Assembly (NCBI GenBank): GCA_001767435.1
Contig: MEKT01000199.1
Coordinates: forward strand, 1-64,000
Source of the DNA: Acidobacteria bacterium RIFCSPLOWO2_02_FULL_65_29
GTDB lineage: Bacteria; Acidobacteriota; Vicinamibacteria; Vicinamibacterales; CAVVIG01
Length of the DNA: 64,000 nucleotides
Reading direction: 5' to 3'
In this document: positions 27,019 through 36,317 of the stretch, piece by piece
How positions within the stretch are numbered: position 1 is the stretch's first letter
Layout of the letters: every line of letters starts with the position of its first letter
The notes under the pieces: model-generated
What the model saw: only the letters and a program-made list of their open reading frames with translations
What the model was told of the DNA's origin: nothing
Database searches by the model: none
Program-made: the position numbers and the translations under genes

Positions 27019-28062
27019 TCAAAGAGCCAGCGAGGCGTCCGCGTTCAGATCGAGAGCGGCGATGAGACCCGCGCGAAACTTGCGCAGGCCAGCCGCCGCG
27101 ATCATCGCCGCGTTATCGGTCGAGAGCTGCACGCTCGGCAGAAACGTCGGCATCTCGCGGGCGTCGCCGTGCTGCTTCAGATCATCCCGCAACCGGCTGT
27201 TGGCCGACACGCCGCCGGCGACGCCAATGCTCTTCGCGTGGTGGCGACGCGCGGCGTCGAATGCGCGATCGACGAGCGTCGACACGACGATGCGTTGAAA
27301 GGTCGCGCACACATCGGCCACTTCGCGCTCGGAGAGCGCCGGACGGCCGCGCACGTGCCGAAGCACGGCGGTCTTGAGTCCGCTGAAACTGAAGTCGAGA
27401 TCCCCCTTCAGCTCGGGCGCGTTGCGATCGGCATGCGTCAAGCGGGTCGTCGGCAGCGCGATGGCGCGATCGTTTCCGGTCCGCGCCAGGCGATCCACGA
27501 TCGGCCCGCCAGGATAGCCGAGCCCGAGCAGCTTCGCCACCTTGTCGTACGCCTCCCCCGCCGCATCGTCGCGCGTCCGGCTCAGAATCTGGTACGAGCC
27601 GGGGCGTTCGACGAGGTAGAGGCTGGTATGTCCACCGGACACAACCAGCACGACCGCCGGCAGTGGGAGCTCGCCGTTGTGGAGCGTGAGCGATTCGATG
27701 TGGCCCGCCAGATGGTGCACGGCGACGAGCGGCAAGGCGTGGACGGCCGCAACCGCTTTCGCGAACGAGACCCCAACCAGCAGAGATCCGACGAGCCCTG
27801 GCCCTTGCGTCACCGCTATCGCCCCGAGATCGCCCCAGGCGGCGCGCCCTTCCTCGAGCGCGCGCGCGACGACGCCGCAGATATCGCGGATGTGCTGTCG
27901 CGAGGCGAGCTCGGGAACGACGCCGCCCCACTCACGATGAATCTGCGCCTGCGACGCAATCACGTTGGAGCGAATGGCCCACGGGCGCGCGGGATCGCCG
28001 GTTTCCTCGACGATGGCCGCCGAGGTTTCGTCGCAGGAGGTTTCAATACCTAATATGAGCAT
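27019..28062 (-). CDS. tsaD: tRNA N6-threonylcarbamoyladenosine transferase
   Basis: MLILGIETSCDETSAAIVE, AVHHLAGHIES, VSGGHTSLYLV, GVAGGVSANSRLR. Confidence 0.96.
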   Translation of the reverse strand: MLILGIETSCDETSAAIVEETGDPARPWAIRSNVIASQAQIHREWGGVVPELASRQHIRDICGVVARALEEGRAAWGDLGAIAVTQGPGLVGSLLVGVSFAKAVAAVHALPLVAVHHLAGHIESLTLHNGELPLPAVVLVVSGGHTSLYLVERPGSYQILSRTRDDAAGEAYDKVAKLLGLGYPGGPIVDRLARTGNDRAIALPTTRLTHADRNAPELKGDLDFSFSGLKTAVLRHVRGRPALSEREVADVCATFQRIVVSTLVDRAFDAARRHHAKSIGVAGGVSANSRLRDDLKQHGDAREMPTFLPSVQLSTDNAAMIAAAGLRKFRAGLIAALDLNADASLAL

Positions 28063-28078
28063 GCGGGGCAACGATACT

Positions 28079-28187
28079 TCGCCACGAAACCACGAGGCCA
28101 CGAAAACACGAAAGCACGAAAAAGAGCCACGAAGGCACGAAGACGCGAAGAAGAGCCACGAGAACACGAAATCACGAAAAGAACGGT
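28079..28187. repeat. CACGAA-family array upstream of tsaD
   Basis: gccacgaaaccacgaggccacgaaaacacgaaagcacgaaaaagagccacgaaggcacgaag... Confidence 0.9.
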
Positions 28188-29254
28188 CATGGCGTGCGAT
28201 TCGCGACTTCGATCGTCTCGAATGCCAGCTTCAAGGACTCGGTATAGGGCGCCCGGAGGATGCCGCGCTCGGTGATGATGCCGGCGATCAGATGATGCGG
28301 CGTGACGTCGAAGGCGGGATTCCAGACGAGCGCGCCCTCGGGCGCCAGCCGCGACCCGCCGACGTGCGTCACCTCGCGGGGATTTCGCTCCTCGATCGGG
28401 ATGTGTTGGCCGTCGGGCGTCCTCAGATCGATCGTCGAGAGGGGCGCGGCCACGTAGAACGGAATGTTGTGCTCGCGCGCCAGCACGGCCACACCGTAGG
28501 TGCCGATCTTGTTCGCCGTATCGCCATTGGCGGCAATGCGGTCGGCGCCAACGACCACGAAATTGACCTTGTCCTGCCGCATCAAGGCGCCGGCCATGTT
28601 GTCGGTAATGACCGTGGTCTGGATGCCGTCGCGGACGAGCTCCCAGGCGGTGAGCCGCGCGCCCTGAAGGAAGGGCCGCGTTTCGTCGGCGAAGACAGCG
28701 ACGCGTTTGCCGGCCTCGACCGCTCCGCGAATCACGCCGAGCGCCGTGCCGTAGCCCGCCGTGGCGAGGGCGCCAGCGTTGCAATGCGTCAGAATCCGCG
28801 CGTCAGCCGGGACGACTTCGGCGCCAAACGCACCCATCGCGCGGCAACTCGCGACATCCTCGTCGTGAATGGCTCCGGCTTCACGATCCAGGCGGTCCTG
28901 TAACTGTGCCACGGACTCTCCAGCTTCCGCGCCAGCGGCAAACGACCGCTTCATGCGCTCGATTGCCCAGAACAGGTTCACGGCAGTCGGCCGCGTCGAC
29001 GCCATCAGCTCGCAGATCTTGTAGAACTCGGCCGCGAGCTTTTGCGTGCCGGTGGATTTACTGGTGCGCACGCCAAGCGCGATGCCCATCGCGGCTGCCA
29101 CGCCAATCGCCGGCGCACCGCGGATCACCATCGTCTTGATCGCGCGGGCGACTTCTGGCGCCGTTTTGCAGCGAACGTAGATCTCCTGCGCCGGCAGCTT
29201 GCGCTGGTCGATCATCACGACCGCGTCGTTCTCGCGGGCAATCGTCGGGAGCAT
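28187..29254 (-). CDS. mtnA: S-methyl-5-thioribose-1-phosphate isomerase
   Basis: [75 protein letters not shown]. Confidence 0.95.
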   Translation of the reverse strand: MLPTIARENDAVVMIDQRKLPAQEIYVRCKTAPEVARAIKTMVIRGAPAIGVAAAMGIALGVRTSKSTGTQKLAAEFYKICELMASTRPTAVNLFWAIERMKRSFAAGAEAGESVAQLQDRLDREAGAIHDEDVASCRAMGAFGAEVVPADARILTHCNAGALATAGYGTALGVIRGAVEAGKRVAVFADETRPFLQGARLTAWELVRDGIQTTVITDNMAGALMRQDKVNFVVVGADRIAANGDTANKIGTYGVAVLAREHNIPFYVAAPLSTIDLRTPDGQHIPIEERNPREVTHVGGSRLAPEGALVWNPAFDVTPHHLIAGIITERGILRAPYTESLKLAFETIEVANRTP

Positions 29255-29266
29255 CGACCTACTAAT

Positions 29267-29701
29267 CTAGCCCTTCACCAGCGGGTTGGTCACCTTGAGA
29301 CGGGGAAAACGGGCGAAATCCCGGTCGGTCGTGTAGAGCGTAGCCCCGTGCTCGAGCGCAATTGCGGCCAACGCCGCATCCATCACCAGCGGGCCCGTGG
29401 CCTGGCCATCCTGAAGCAGGCCGGCGAGGATCTCCCAGTGCCGATCGGACGGCTCAACGATCGCCGCGTTGGGCTGGGCGAGCCACGAGGCCACAATCCT
29501 TGCGGCCTCGTCGATCGACAGCGGATGTTCGAACACGTGGGAATTGGTCGAGATCCTGAGGAACGCCCAGAGCGTGAGCCACGCAAAGCGCACGAGCTCG
29601 GGACCCGACAGCGCCGCTTCCAGCCAACGCCGGCTCGCGTCGTGCTGGGACGCCCGAGGGTCATACGCGTAGAGCAGCAGGTTCGCGTCGATCAGGATCA
29701 T
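29267..29701 (-). CDS. PIN-domain toxin (VapC-like)
   Basis: MILIDANLLLYAYDPRASQHDASRRWLE, MDAALAAIALEHGATLYTTDRDFARFP. Confidence 0.92.
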   Translation of the reverse strand: MILIDANLLLYAYDPRASQHDASRRWLEAALSGPELVRFAWLTLWAFLRISTNSHVFEHPLSIDEAARIVASWLAQPNAAIVEPSDRHWEILAGLLQDGQATGPLVMDAALAAIALEHGATLYTTDRDFARFPRLKVTNPLVKG

Positions 29702-29946
29702 CGATGGCGCGGGCCCTCGACCTGCTCCAGCAACTCGGCGACGTTGTCCAGGCTCAGGCCCGGTCGAAGCTTCCCGAGGTCCCGAGCCACCACTTTGAAG
29801 GGCACACGGCTGGCAGAGGTCCGTCGGGCGGCGAGCCCGCGCCTGAGCGCGTCGTTGACGACCTCGCGAAAGGGCCGTCCGGAGCGCCGCGCTTCCGACT
29901 GGAGCTTGGCCGCGACGTCGTCGTCCAGCGTCAGCGTGGTACGCAC
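29698..29946 (-). CDS. VapB-like antitoxin (GTG start)
   Basis: MRTTLTLDDDVAAKLQSEARRSGRPFREVVNDALRRGL. Confidence 0.9.
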   Translation of the reverse strand: MRTTLTLDDDVAAKLQSEARRSGRPFREVVNDALRRGLAARRTSASRVPFKVVARDLGKLRPGLSLDNVAELLEQVEGPRHR

Positions 29947-29965
29947 ATCTTGATGCTATCTCAGA

Positions 29966-29979
29966 GACATCATGATGTC
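29966..29979. promoter_or_regulatory. Candidate vapBC operator GACATCATGATGTC
   Basis: Perfect 14-bp palindrome ~20 bp upstream of antitoxin start. Confidence 0.5.
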
Positions 29980-30022
29980 AAATGATCAGCAGAGCTGAGA
30001 GCTGACCGCTGATAGTGCAAAA

Positions 30023-30550
30023 CTAGAGAAGCCGCGCGTCGAAGGGGAGCGGGAGGAGGTCCGCGAGCCGGTGCGTACCCTTGTCCTCTGCAAGATTGGC
30101 CAGCAGGATCTCGAGATTGCCGCCGAACTCCCAGAGGATCTGTCGGCAGGCGCCGCACGGTGGCGTAGGCGCATCGGTGTCGGCCACGATGGCGATTCGC
30201 GTGAAGGCGCGGTGTCCCTCGGACAGCGCCTTGAACATGGCCACGCGCTCGGCGCAGATCGTGAGGCCGTAGGTGGCGTTCTCGATGTTGCAGCCCGTCA
30301 CAATCACGCCGGCGGCGGTCTCGAGCGCGGCGCCGACCTTGAAGTGAGAAAAGGCCGCGGCGGCGTGTTCGCGCGCACGCCGCGCCGCCGCGACGAGATC
30401 GACGCCGCCGGCCCGTTCGGCGCGACGCCTCGACCCGAGACGGCGATCGCCACTCGTGCGGCGCTCGCCCTCGAACCGCCCTCCGTGAGCGACGCGCTCG
30501 CGATTAGAGTCTGCCAACGATTTCCTCCAGCAGCGCCACGAACCGGTCAC
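30023..30550 (-). CDS. cdd: Cytidine deaminase (true start likely internal)
   Basis: VTGCNIENATYGLTICAERVAMFKA, PPCGACRQILWEF. Confidence 0.88.
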   Translation of the reverse strand: MTGSWRCWRKSLADSNRERVAHGGRFEGERRTSGDRRLGSRRRAERAGGVDLVAAARRAREHAAAAFSHFKVGAALETAAGVIVTGCNIENATYGLTICAERVAMFKALSEGHRAFTRIAIVADTDAPTPPCGACRQILWEFGGNLEILLANLAEDKGTHRLADLLPLPFDARLL

Positions 30551-31322
30551 GTACGCGCCGTGCGGTCTCCATCACCTCGCGGTGATCGAGCGGGTACGGC
30601 AGGACGCCGGCCGCCATGTTCGTGATGCACGAGATGCCAAGCACCTCGACGCCCATGTGGCGCGCCGCGATGGCTTCGGCTGCCGTCGACATTCCCACGG
30701 CGTCCGCGCCAATCGTGCGCAGGTATCGAATCTCGGCGGGCGTTTCGTAACTGGGGCCCATCAGGGCGGCGTAGACGCCGTGCGCGAGCGGAAGCTTCAG
30801 GGCCGCGCCCGCCTGGTCCGCAATCGTGCGCAGCCTCACGGAGTACACGTCCGTCATATCAGGAAAGCGCGGGCCAAATCGATCGTCGTTGGGACCGACG
30901 AGCGGATTGGCGCCGCTCAGGTTGATGTGGTCGTCGATGACCATCAGGGCGCCCGACGCGAACCCGGTGTTGATGCCTCCGGCGGCGTTGGTCAGCACGA
31001 CGGTCTTGACGCCCAATACACCCATCACCCGCACGGCAAACGTCACCGTGCGCAGCTCGTGGCCCTCGTACGCGTGGCAGCGGCCGGCCAGGGCCGCGAT
31101 CGTGTGGCCCTTCACCCGCCCGACCACGAGACGGCCCTCGTGCCCGACGACGCGCGAAGCCGGCCAGTGCGGCAGCTGCTCGTACGGTATCGACACAGCG
31201 TCGGCCGGTGTGCCGGCAAAGTCTCCCAACCCCGAGCCGAGCACGATCGCGACGCTCGGGACGTCTTTGATCTGCGAGCGGACGGCCTCGGCGGCTTCTT
31301 TCACCTGGTCGTAGTAACCCAT
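30504..31322 (-). CDS. Purine nucleoside phosphorylase
   Basis: VAIVLGSGLGDFA, GRCHAYEGHELRTVTFAVRVM, LTNAAGGIN, GVYAALMGPSYETPAEIRYLR. Confidence 0.95.
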   Translation of the reverse strand: MGYYDQVKEAAEAVRSQIKDVPSVAIVLGSGLGDFAGTPADAVSIPYEQLPHWPASRVVGHEGRLVVGRVKGHTIAALAGRCHAYEGHELRTVTFAVRVMGVLGVKTVVLTNAAGGINTGFASGALMVIDDHINLSGANPLVGPNDDRFGPRFPDMTDVYSVRLRTIADQAGAALKLPLAHGVYAALMGPSYETPAEIRYLRTIGADAVGMSTAAEAIAARHMGVEVLGISCITNMAAGVLPYPLDHREVMETARRVRDRFVALLEEIVGRL

Positions 31323-31427
31323 GAGATTTCAGAATTACAGAATGGCAGAATTGCAGAAAGGATTGCAGAGAGTCGAGAACGCCCGGTCGGTTCTGCAATT
31401 CTGCAACCCTGCAATCCTGCAATTCAT
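31323..31427. repeat. Hairpin array of AGAATTGC-type units (CAGAATTGCAGAAAGGATTGCAG ... CTGCAATTCTGCAACCCTGCAATCCTGCAATTC)
   Basis: Inverted arms seen directly. Confidence 0.85.
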
Positions 31428-32695
31428 AGGAGGAAGCCCGCAATCGTCGCGGTCATGAAGTTCGCTAGGGTCCCCGCGAACATGGCGCGCAGGCCGAGAC
31501 GGGCCAGATCGTGCCGCCTGTTCGGCGCGAGCGCCCCAATCCCGCCAATCTGGATCCCGATCGAGCTGAAGTTCGCGAAGCCGCAGAGCGCAAAGGTGGC
31601 GATGGTGAACGAGCGCGGATCGAGCGTCGCCTTCATCGGGCCGAGCTGCGAGTACGCGACGAACTCGTTGAGCGCCATCCGCGTACCGAGCAGATTGCCG
31701 ATGACGGGCGCGTCCTGCCACGGCACGCCCATGCTCCAGGCCACGGGCGCGAAGACCCAGCCGAAGATGCGCGCCAGGCTGAGCGTGCCGCCACCCCAGA
31801 CCTCGGGCCACGGCACGTTGCCAAGCAGGAAGTTCACGAGCGCGACCAGCGCCAGAAACGAAATCAGCATGGCCCCGACGTTCATCGCCAGATGCAGGCC
31901 CTCTCCGGTCCCCCGTCCGGCGGCGTCGATCACGTTGACATCGGTCTGCTCCACCTTCAGCTTCACCGTTCCCATCGTCTTCGGGATTTCTGTTTCGGGA
32001 ACAAACATCTTGGCCATCACGAGCGTGCCGGGCGCGGTCATGATCACGGCCGTCAGCAGGTGCTCCGCCTCGATGCCGAACAGGATATAGGCGGCCATGA
32101 TGCCGCCCGAAATGTGCGCCATGCCCGAGGTCATCACGGTCATCAACTCGGACCGCGTCATGTCGGGCAGGTACGGGCGGATGGTGAGCGGCGCCTCGGT
32201 CTGGCCCATGAAGATGCTCGCGGCGACGTTGAGCGATTCGGCGCCGCTCACGCGCATCACGCGATGCATCGCCACGGCAAAGATCCCCACGACGATCTGC
32301 ATGATGCCGAAGTAGTACAAGATCGCGAAGAGCGCGGCGATGAAGATGATCGTCGGCAGCACCTGGAACGCGAAGATCACGGTGTACTGGGCGCCATCGG
32401 GTCCAAGCGCGCCGTTCATCACGCGGCCCCACACGGTTGAATCGCCGAGCGGACCGAAGACGAAGCCGGCGCCGACGCCGGCAAACCCCAGCAGCTTGTT
32501 GATGGCGTCACCAAGCGTCGAGAACACCTGCTGGCCTACGCGTGTCTTCAGCACGATCAACGCAAAGACGATCTGCAGTCCGAGCCCCCAGGCGACCGTG
32601 CTCCAATTGATGGCACGCCGGTCCGTGGATAACGCGTAGGCAATGCCCAGGATGACGGCCGCGCCGAACAGGGGCTGGAGAATGCCCCCCATCAC
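31424..32695 (-). CDS. nupC: NupC-family nucleoside transporter
   Basis: AAVILGIAYALSTDRRAINW, GFVFGPLGDS, FMGQTEAPLTIRPYL, GFANFSSIGIQIGGIGALAP. Confidence 0.92.
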   Translation of the reverse strand: MMGGILQPLFGAAVILGIAYALSTDRRAINWSTVAWGLGLQIVFALIVLKTRVGQQVFSTLGDAINKLLGFAGVGAGFVFGPLGDSTVWGRVMNGALGPDGAQYTVIFAFQVLPTIIFIAALFAILYYFGIMQIVVGIFAVAMHRVMRVSGAESLNVAASIFMGQTEAPLTIRPYLPDMTRSELMTVMTSGMAHISGGIMAAYILFGIEAEHLLTAVIMTAPGTLVMAKMFVPETEIPKTMGTVKLKVEQTDVNVIDAAGRGTGEGLHLAMNVGAMLISFLALVALVNFLLGNVPWPEVWGGGTLSLARIFGWVFAPVAWSMGVPWQDAPVIGNLLGTRMALNEFVAYSQLGPMKATLDPRSFTIATFALCGFANFSSIGIQIGGIGALAPNRRHDLARLGLRAMFAGTLANFMTATIAGFLL

Positions 32696-33996
32696 AGCAC
32701 CTCGCCGACGATGAGCCGCGCCGCGGGCGGAGGCGCGTCGCCAACCACGATCGCGCGCGCCGCGAGAGTCTCGGCCGCCGTGAGGCGGCCGCGGTCACGA
32801 TAGTGGAGCTCGAGCACCCCGTCGCCGGCGCGCACCTGATCGCCGGGCTTCGCGAGCACCCTGATGCCGACGGCCGGATCCACCGGATCCTGCACGCGGT
32901 CGCGGCCCGCGCCGAGCGCCACGGACGCGCGGCCGACCAGCGCGGCGTCGAGCGCGGCCACGTACCCGGCCCGGGGCGCCTTCACGACGTGACGGTTGGG
33001 CGCCGAGGGCAGCCGCTCGTCGTCGTCGACCACACGAGGGTCGCCGCCCTGGTTCTCGATGATCTGGCGGAAGCGCTCGAGACCGGCGCCCGAGGCGATC
33101 GATCCGCGCGCGCGGCGTGCGCCATCGGCGCGATCGGTGGCCTGGCCGCCCAGGACGAGCATCCGCGCCGTCAACTCGACCGACAGGTCGACCAGATCGG
33201 TGGGACCCCGCCCCTTGAGCACCTCGAGACACTCGATGACCTCGAGCGCATTGCCCACGGCGCGTCCAAGCGGCGCGCTCATGGCGGTGATGATCGCCTC
33301 GGTCCTGACACCAGACGCCTTGCCGATGGAGACGAGCGACTCAGCCAGTAAGCGCGATTCGGCTTCCGTCTTCATGAACGCGCCGGTGCCGGTCTTCACG
33401 TCCAGCACGAGCGCGTCGATGCCTTCGGCGATTTTCTTGCTCATGATCGACGCGCTGATGAGGGGGATGCTCTCGATCGTGCCGGTCACGTCGCGCAACG
33501 CGTACAGCGTCTTGTCGGCGGGCGCGATTTCGGCGGTCTGGCCGATCATCGCGCACCCGGTCTTCCGGAGCGCGGTCTTCATCTCATCGAGCGACAGGCC
33601 GACGCGAAAGCCGGGAATCGCTTCGAGCTTGTCGAGCGTGCCGCCGGTGTGGCCGAGGCCCCGGCCCGACATCATCGGCACGATCACGCCGCACGAGGCG
33701 GCGAGCGGCGCCAGCACGAGCGACACCTTGTCGCCGACGCCGCCCGTGCTGTGCTTGTCCACCTTCATGCCGGGAATGTCACTGAGGTCGACGCGCACCC
33801 CCGAATGGACCATCGCGTCGGTCAGCCAGGCGGTCTCCTCGGAAGACATGCCGCGCAGGAGGATGGCCATGAGGAGCGCCGACGCCTGGTAGTCGGGAAT
33901 GGCGCCCGCGGTGACTCCCGCGACGGCGAAGGTGATTTCGTCACGCGACAGCGCGCCGCCGTCGCGTTTCTTGATGATGATGTCGACCGCGCGCAC
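32692..33996 (-). CDS. deoA: Thymidine/pyrimidine-nucleoside phosphorylase (GTG start)
   Basis: VDKHSTGGVGDKVSLVLAPL, PMMSGRGLGHTGGTLDKLEAIPGF, DVKTGTGAFMK. Confidence 0.93.
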   Translation of the reverse strand: MRAVDIIIKKRDGGALSRDEITFAVAGVTAGAIPDYQASALLMAILLRGMSSEETAWLTDAMVHSGVRVDLSDIPGMKVDKHSTGGVGDKVSLVLAPLAASCGVIVPMMSGRGLGHTGGTLDKLEAIPGFRVGLSLDEMKTALRKTGCAMIGQTAEIAPADKTLYALRDVTGTIESIPLISASIMSKKIAEGIDALVLDVKTGTGAFMKTEAESRLLAESLVSIGKASGVRTEAIITAMSAPLGRAVGNALEVIECLEVLKGRGPTDLVDLSVELTARMLVLGGQATDRADGARRARGSIASGAGLERFRQIIENQGGDPRVVDDDERLPSAPNRHVVKAPRAGYVAALDAALVGRASVALGAGRDRVQDPVDPAVGIRVLAKPGDQVRAGDGVLELHYRDRGRLTAAETLAARAIVVGDAPPPAARLIVGEVL

Positions 33997-34045
33997 GTGG
34001 CGGGCAGTATACTGCGGGAGCCGCCGAAGCAGCCGTAGCAGCCCA

Positions 34046-36313
34046 ATGAATCCCGTGAACCCAGGTGCCACCGGGCTCCCCGACCCGTCCGAACCGCTCG
34101 GTCCCCAAGACTCCGCGCGCCTCACTGAGTTCGCGCGGGCGTGCAAGGCCGCGGCGCGGGCGGTGGTGCTGTACCCAGCCGCACACCCTGCGATCGCCGT
34201 CACGCTCGGCCGGATCGTGCAGCTCACCTCGCCGCAACAGCTGCCCGTGCCCATGAAGGTCACGGTGATGGCCAAGGAGCTGCGCATGGACGGGCGAGCG
34301 CCTGCGCGGCCCGACGCCGCCATCGCGGAGCTGGCAGCGCTCCTGCACAACCACCTGATCGGTGAGATCACGATCCAGGCCGGCGGGGATCTGGGGGCCT
34401 GGCGCAACTTCCTGCTGCTCCTTGGCCGCTCGACCGACGAGCTTCGGGCGGAGGGTGGGATCGGGCGGCTCTGGTCGGCAACAGCCAGCACTCATCTGCA
34501 GATCCGGGAGATCGACTACGCCGAGGTGCTGCGCGAACGGCGGGGCGGCGGCCCGGCCGCCTGGGCCGACATCATCAGCAGCTGTCTGCGAGGCGACCAG
34601 ACGATCGACTTCGACGACGAAGCCACCAAGATGCTGCTCGAAATCGCGGCAGACGAAAAGCAGCTCGGCGATCTGCTCGAAGAGCTCGAGGCGCGTGGCG
34701 CCGAGGATCAGACCTCTGGCGCGAAGGCCGGCGCCGTTGTTCGCCTGCTGAAGGGCATCGTCAAGGCGGTGACGAAAAAGAGCCCCGAAATCGTGGACGG
34801 GGTGCTGCGCAACATGGCGAGCGCGGTTGGACGGCTGTCGCCAGAAATGCTCGTGTCCCTGCTCACGCACACCGACGCCGCCAAGAGCGACGCGGCCAGC
34901 GTCGTGGATGCGGTGGTCACGCGCATGACCGAAAAGACGATCGCCGGCTTCATCGCGCGCAACATCGACGGACCGGGTTCCTCCATCGACCGCGTGGCCG
35001 AGGCGTTCCACACGCTGGTTCGCGACGATGGGCAGCGGCAGCGCATGCTCACGCTCGCGCACAACGAGGCGGCCGCCAGCCCGTTCGGGGCGACCGACGG
35101 GTTCGAGGACAACTGGAACCAGGTCGCCGGGCGGCTGATGACCTCCTATTCCGACAAGCCGTTCGTGTCGGACAGCTATGCGCGCGAGCTGTCGACGACC
35201 CGAACGCGGGCGGTCACGATCGACGAGATCACCGACGATCCGCCCGACCGCATGGCCGCGTGGCTCGCCTCGGTCGCGACGAGCGAGCTGCGGAAGCTGG
35301 ATCTGACGCTCGTCCTGGACCTGCTGACCATCGAGCCCGACGACCAGAAGTGGAGCACGCTCATGCCGGCGGTCGTCTCGCTCATCGAGGATCTGCTGCT
35401 CGTCGGCGACTTCGAGGCGGCGACGACGCTGGCCGGGGTCGTCACCACGACGGCAGCGCCCGGGTCGTCCAACGAACGGCGGCAGCACGCGATGATTGCG
35501 ATCGACCAGTTGGTGTCTGGCTCGATGATGCGGAACCTCGCGACGCATCTCGCCACGATCGACGACACGGCGTTCGAGCGCGTCAAGGCGATGTGCACCG
35601 CCATGGGTGAAGTGATCGTGCGGCCGTTGGCTGAAACGATTTCCACCGACCTCGGCGATCGGGCGCGCGATCGCTTGACGGCCATCCTGATCGGATTTGG
35701 CGCCGCGGGCCGCCGGCAAGTCGAGCGGCTGAAAGGCTCGGAGAACCCCGCCATGCGGCGCACGGCGCTGCTGCTGCTGCTGCAGTTCGGGGGCCAGGAC
35801 TCGCTGCCCGACCTGACCGAGCTGATGAACGACCGCTCGCCGCAGATTCAACGCGAAGCGGTGCGCGCCATCCTGAACATCGGGTCGGACCGCGCCTTCG
35901 AGGTGCTGCAGCAGGCGCTCACGACTGGATCGGCGCAGTCGCGCGAGGCCATCATGAAGTCGCTGGCCGCCGTCCGGGACGAACGGGCGGTTCCCATGTT
36001 CGGGTACATTCTCGGGCACGTCGATCACAAGGGCGCGCTCGCGCCGATCTACCTGGGCGCGATCGAGGCCCTCGGCTCGCTCAGGGGTGCGAAGGGCATC
36101 GCGCCGCTGCGCGAGGCGCTCTACCGCGGCGAGTGGTGGGCCCCGCGGCGGACCTCGGCCCTACGCGGCGCGGCGGCGGCCGCGCTCGCGCGGATCGGCA
36201 CGGCCGAAGCCATCGACGTGCTCGAGGAGGCGGTCTCGTCCGGCCCGCGCCGCGTGCGCTCGGCCGTCCGCCCGCACCTGGCCAGCGCGCGGCGCCAGAA
36301 GGCCCTGAGGTGA
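34046..36313 (+). CDS. HEAT-repeat protein
   Basis: C-terminal RRTALLLLLQFGGQDSLPDLTELMNDRSPQIQREAVRAILNIG repeats. Confidence 0.8.
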   Translation: MNPVNPGATGLPDPSEPLGPQDSARLTEFARACKAAARAVVLYPAAHPAIAVTLGRIVQLTSPQQLPVPMKVTVMAKELRMDGRAPARPDAAIAELAALLHNHLIGEITIQAGGDLGAWRNFLLLLGRSTDELRAEGGIGRLWSATASTHLQIREIDYAEVLRERRGGGPAAWADIISSCLRGDQTIDFDDEATKMLLEIAADEKQLGDLLEELEARGAEDQTSGAKAGAVVRLLKGIVKAVTKKSPEIVDGVLRNMASAVGRLSPEMLVSLLTHTDAAKSDAASVVDAVVTRMTEKTIAGFIARNIDGPGSSIDRVAEAFHTLVRDDGQRQRMLTLAHNEAAASPFGATDGFEDNWNQVAGRLMTSYSDKPFVSDSYARELSTTRTRAVTIDEITDDPPDRMAAWLASVATSELRKLDLTLVLDLLTIEPDDQKWSTLMPAVVSLIEDLLLVGDFEAATTLAGVVTTTAAPGSSNERRQHAMIAIDQLVSGSMMRNLATHLATIDDTAFERVKAMCTAMGEVIVRPLAETISTDLGDRARDRLTAILIGFGAAGRRQVERLKGSENPAMRRTALLLLLQFGGQDSLPDLTELMNDRSPQIQREAVRAILNIGSDRAFEVLQQALTTGSAQSREAIMKSLAAVRDERAVPMFGYILGHVDHKGALAPIYLGAIEALGSLRGAKGIAPLREALYRGEWWAPRRTSALRGAAAAALARIGTAEAIDVLEEAVSSGPRRVRSAVRPHLASARRQKALR

Positions 36314-36317
36314 CGGT

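Noticed and set aside
28079-28187. N-terminal extension of TsaD suggested by the ORF start at 28167
   Set aside because: The extra residues (MFSWLFFASSCLRGSFSCFRVFVASWFRGEVSLPR) are translation of the CACGAA array; the conserved start is MLILGIETSCDET at 28062.
33941-36028. 695-aa minus-strand ORF opposite the HEAT-repeat gene
   Set aside because: Shadow ORF without motifs or a plausible start region.
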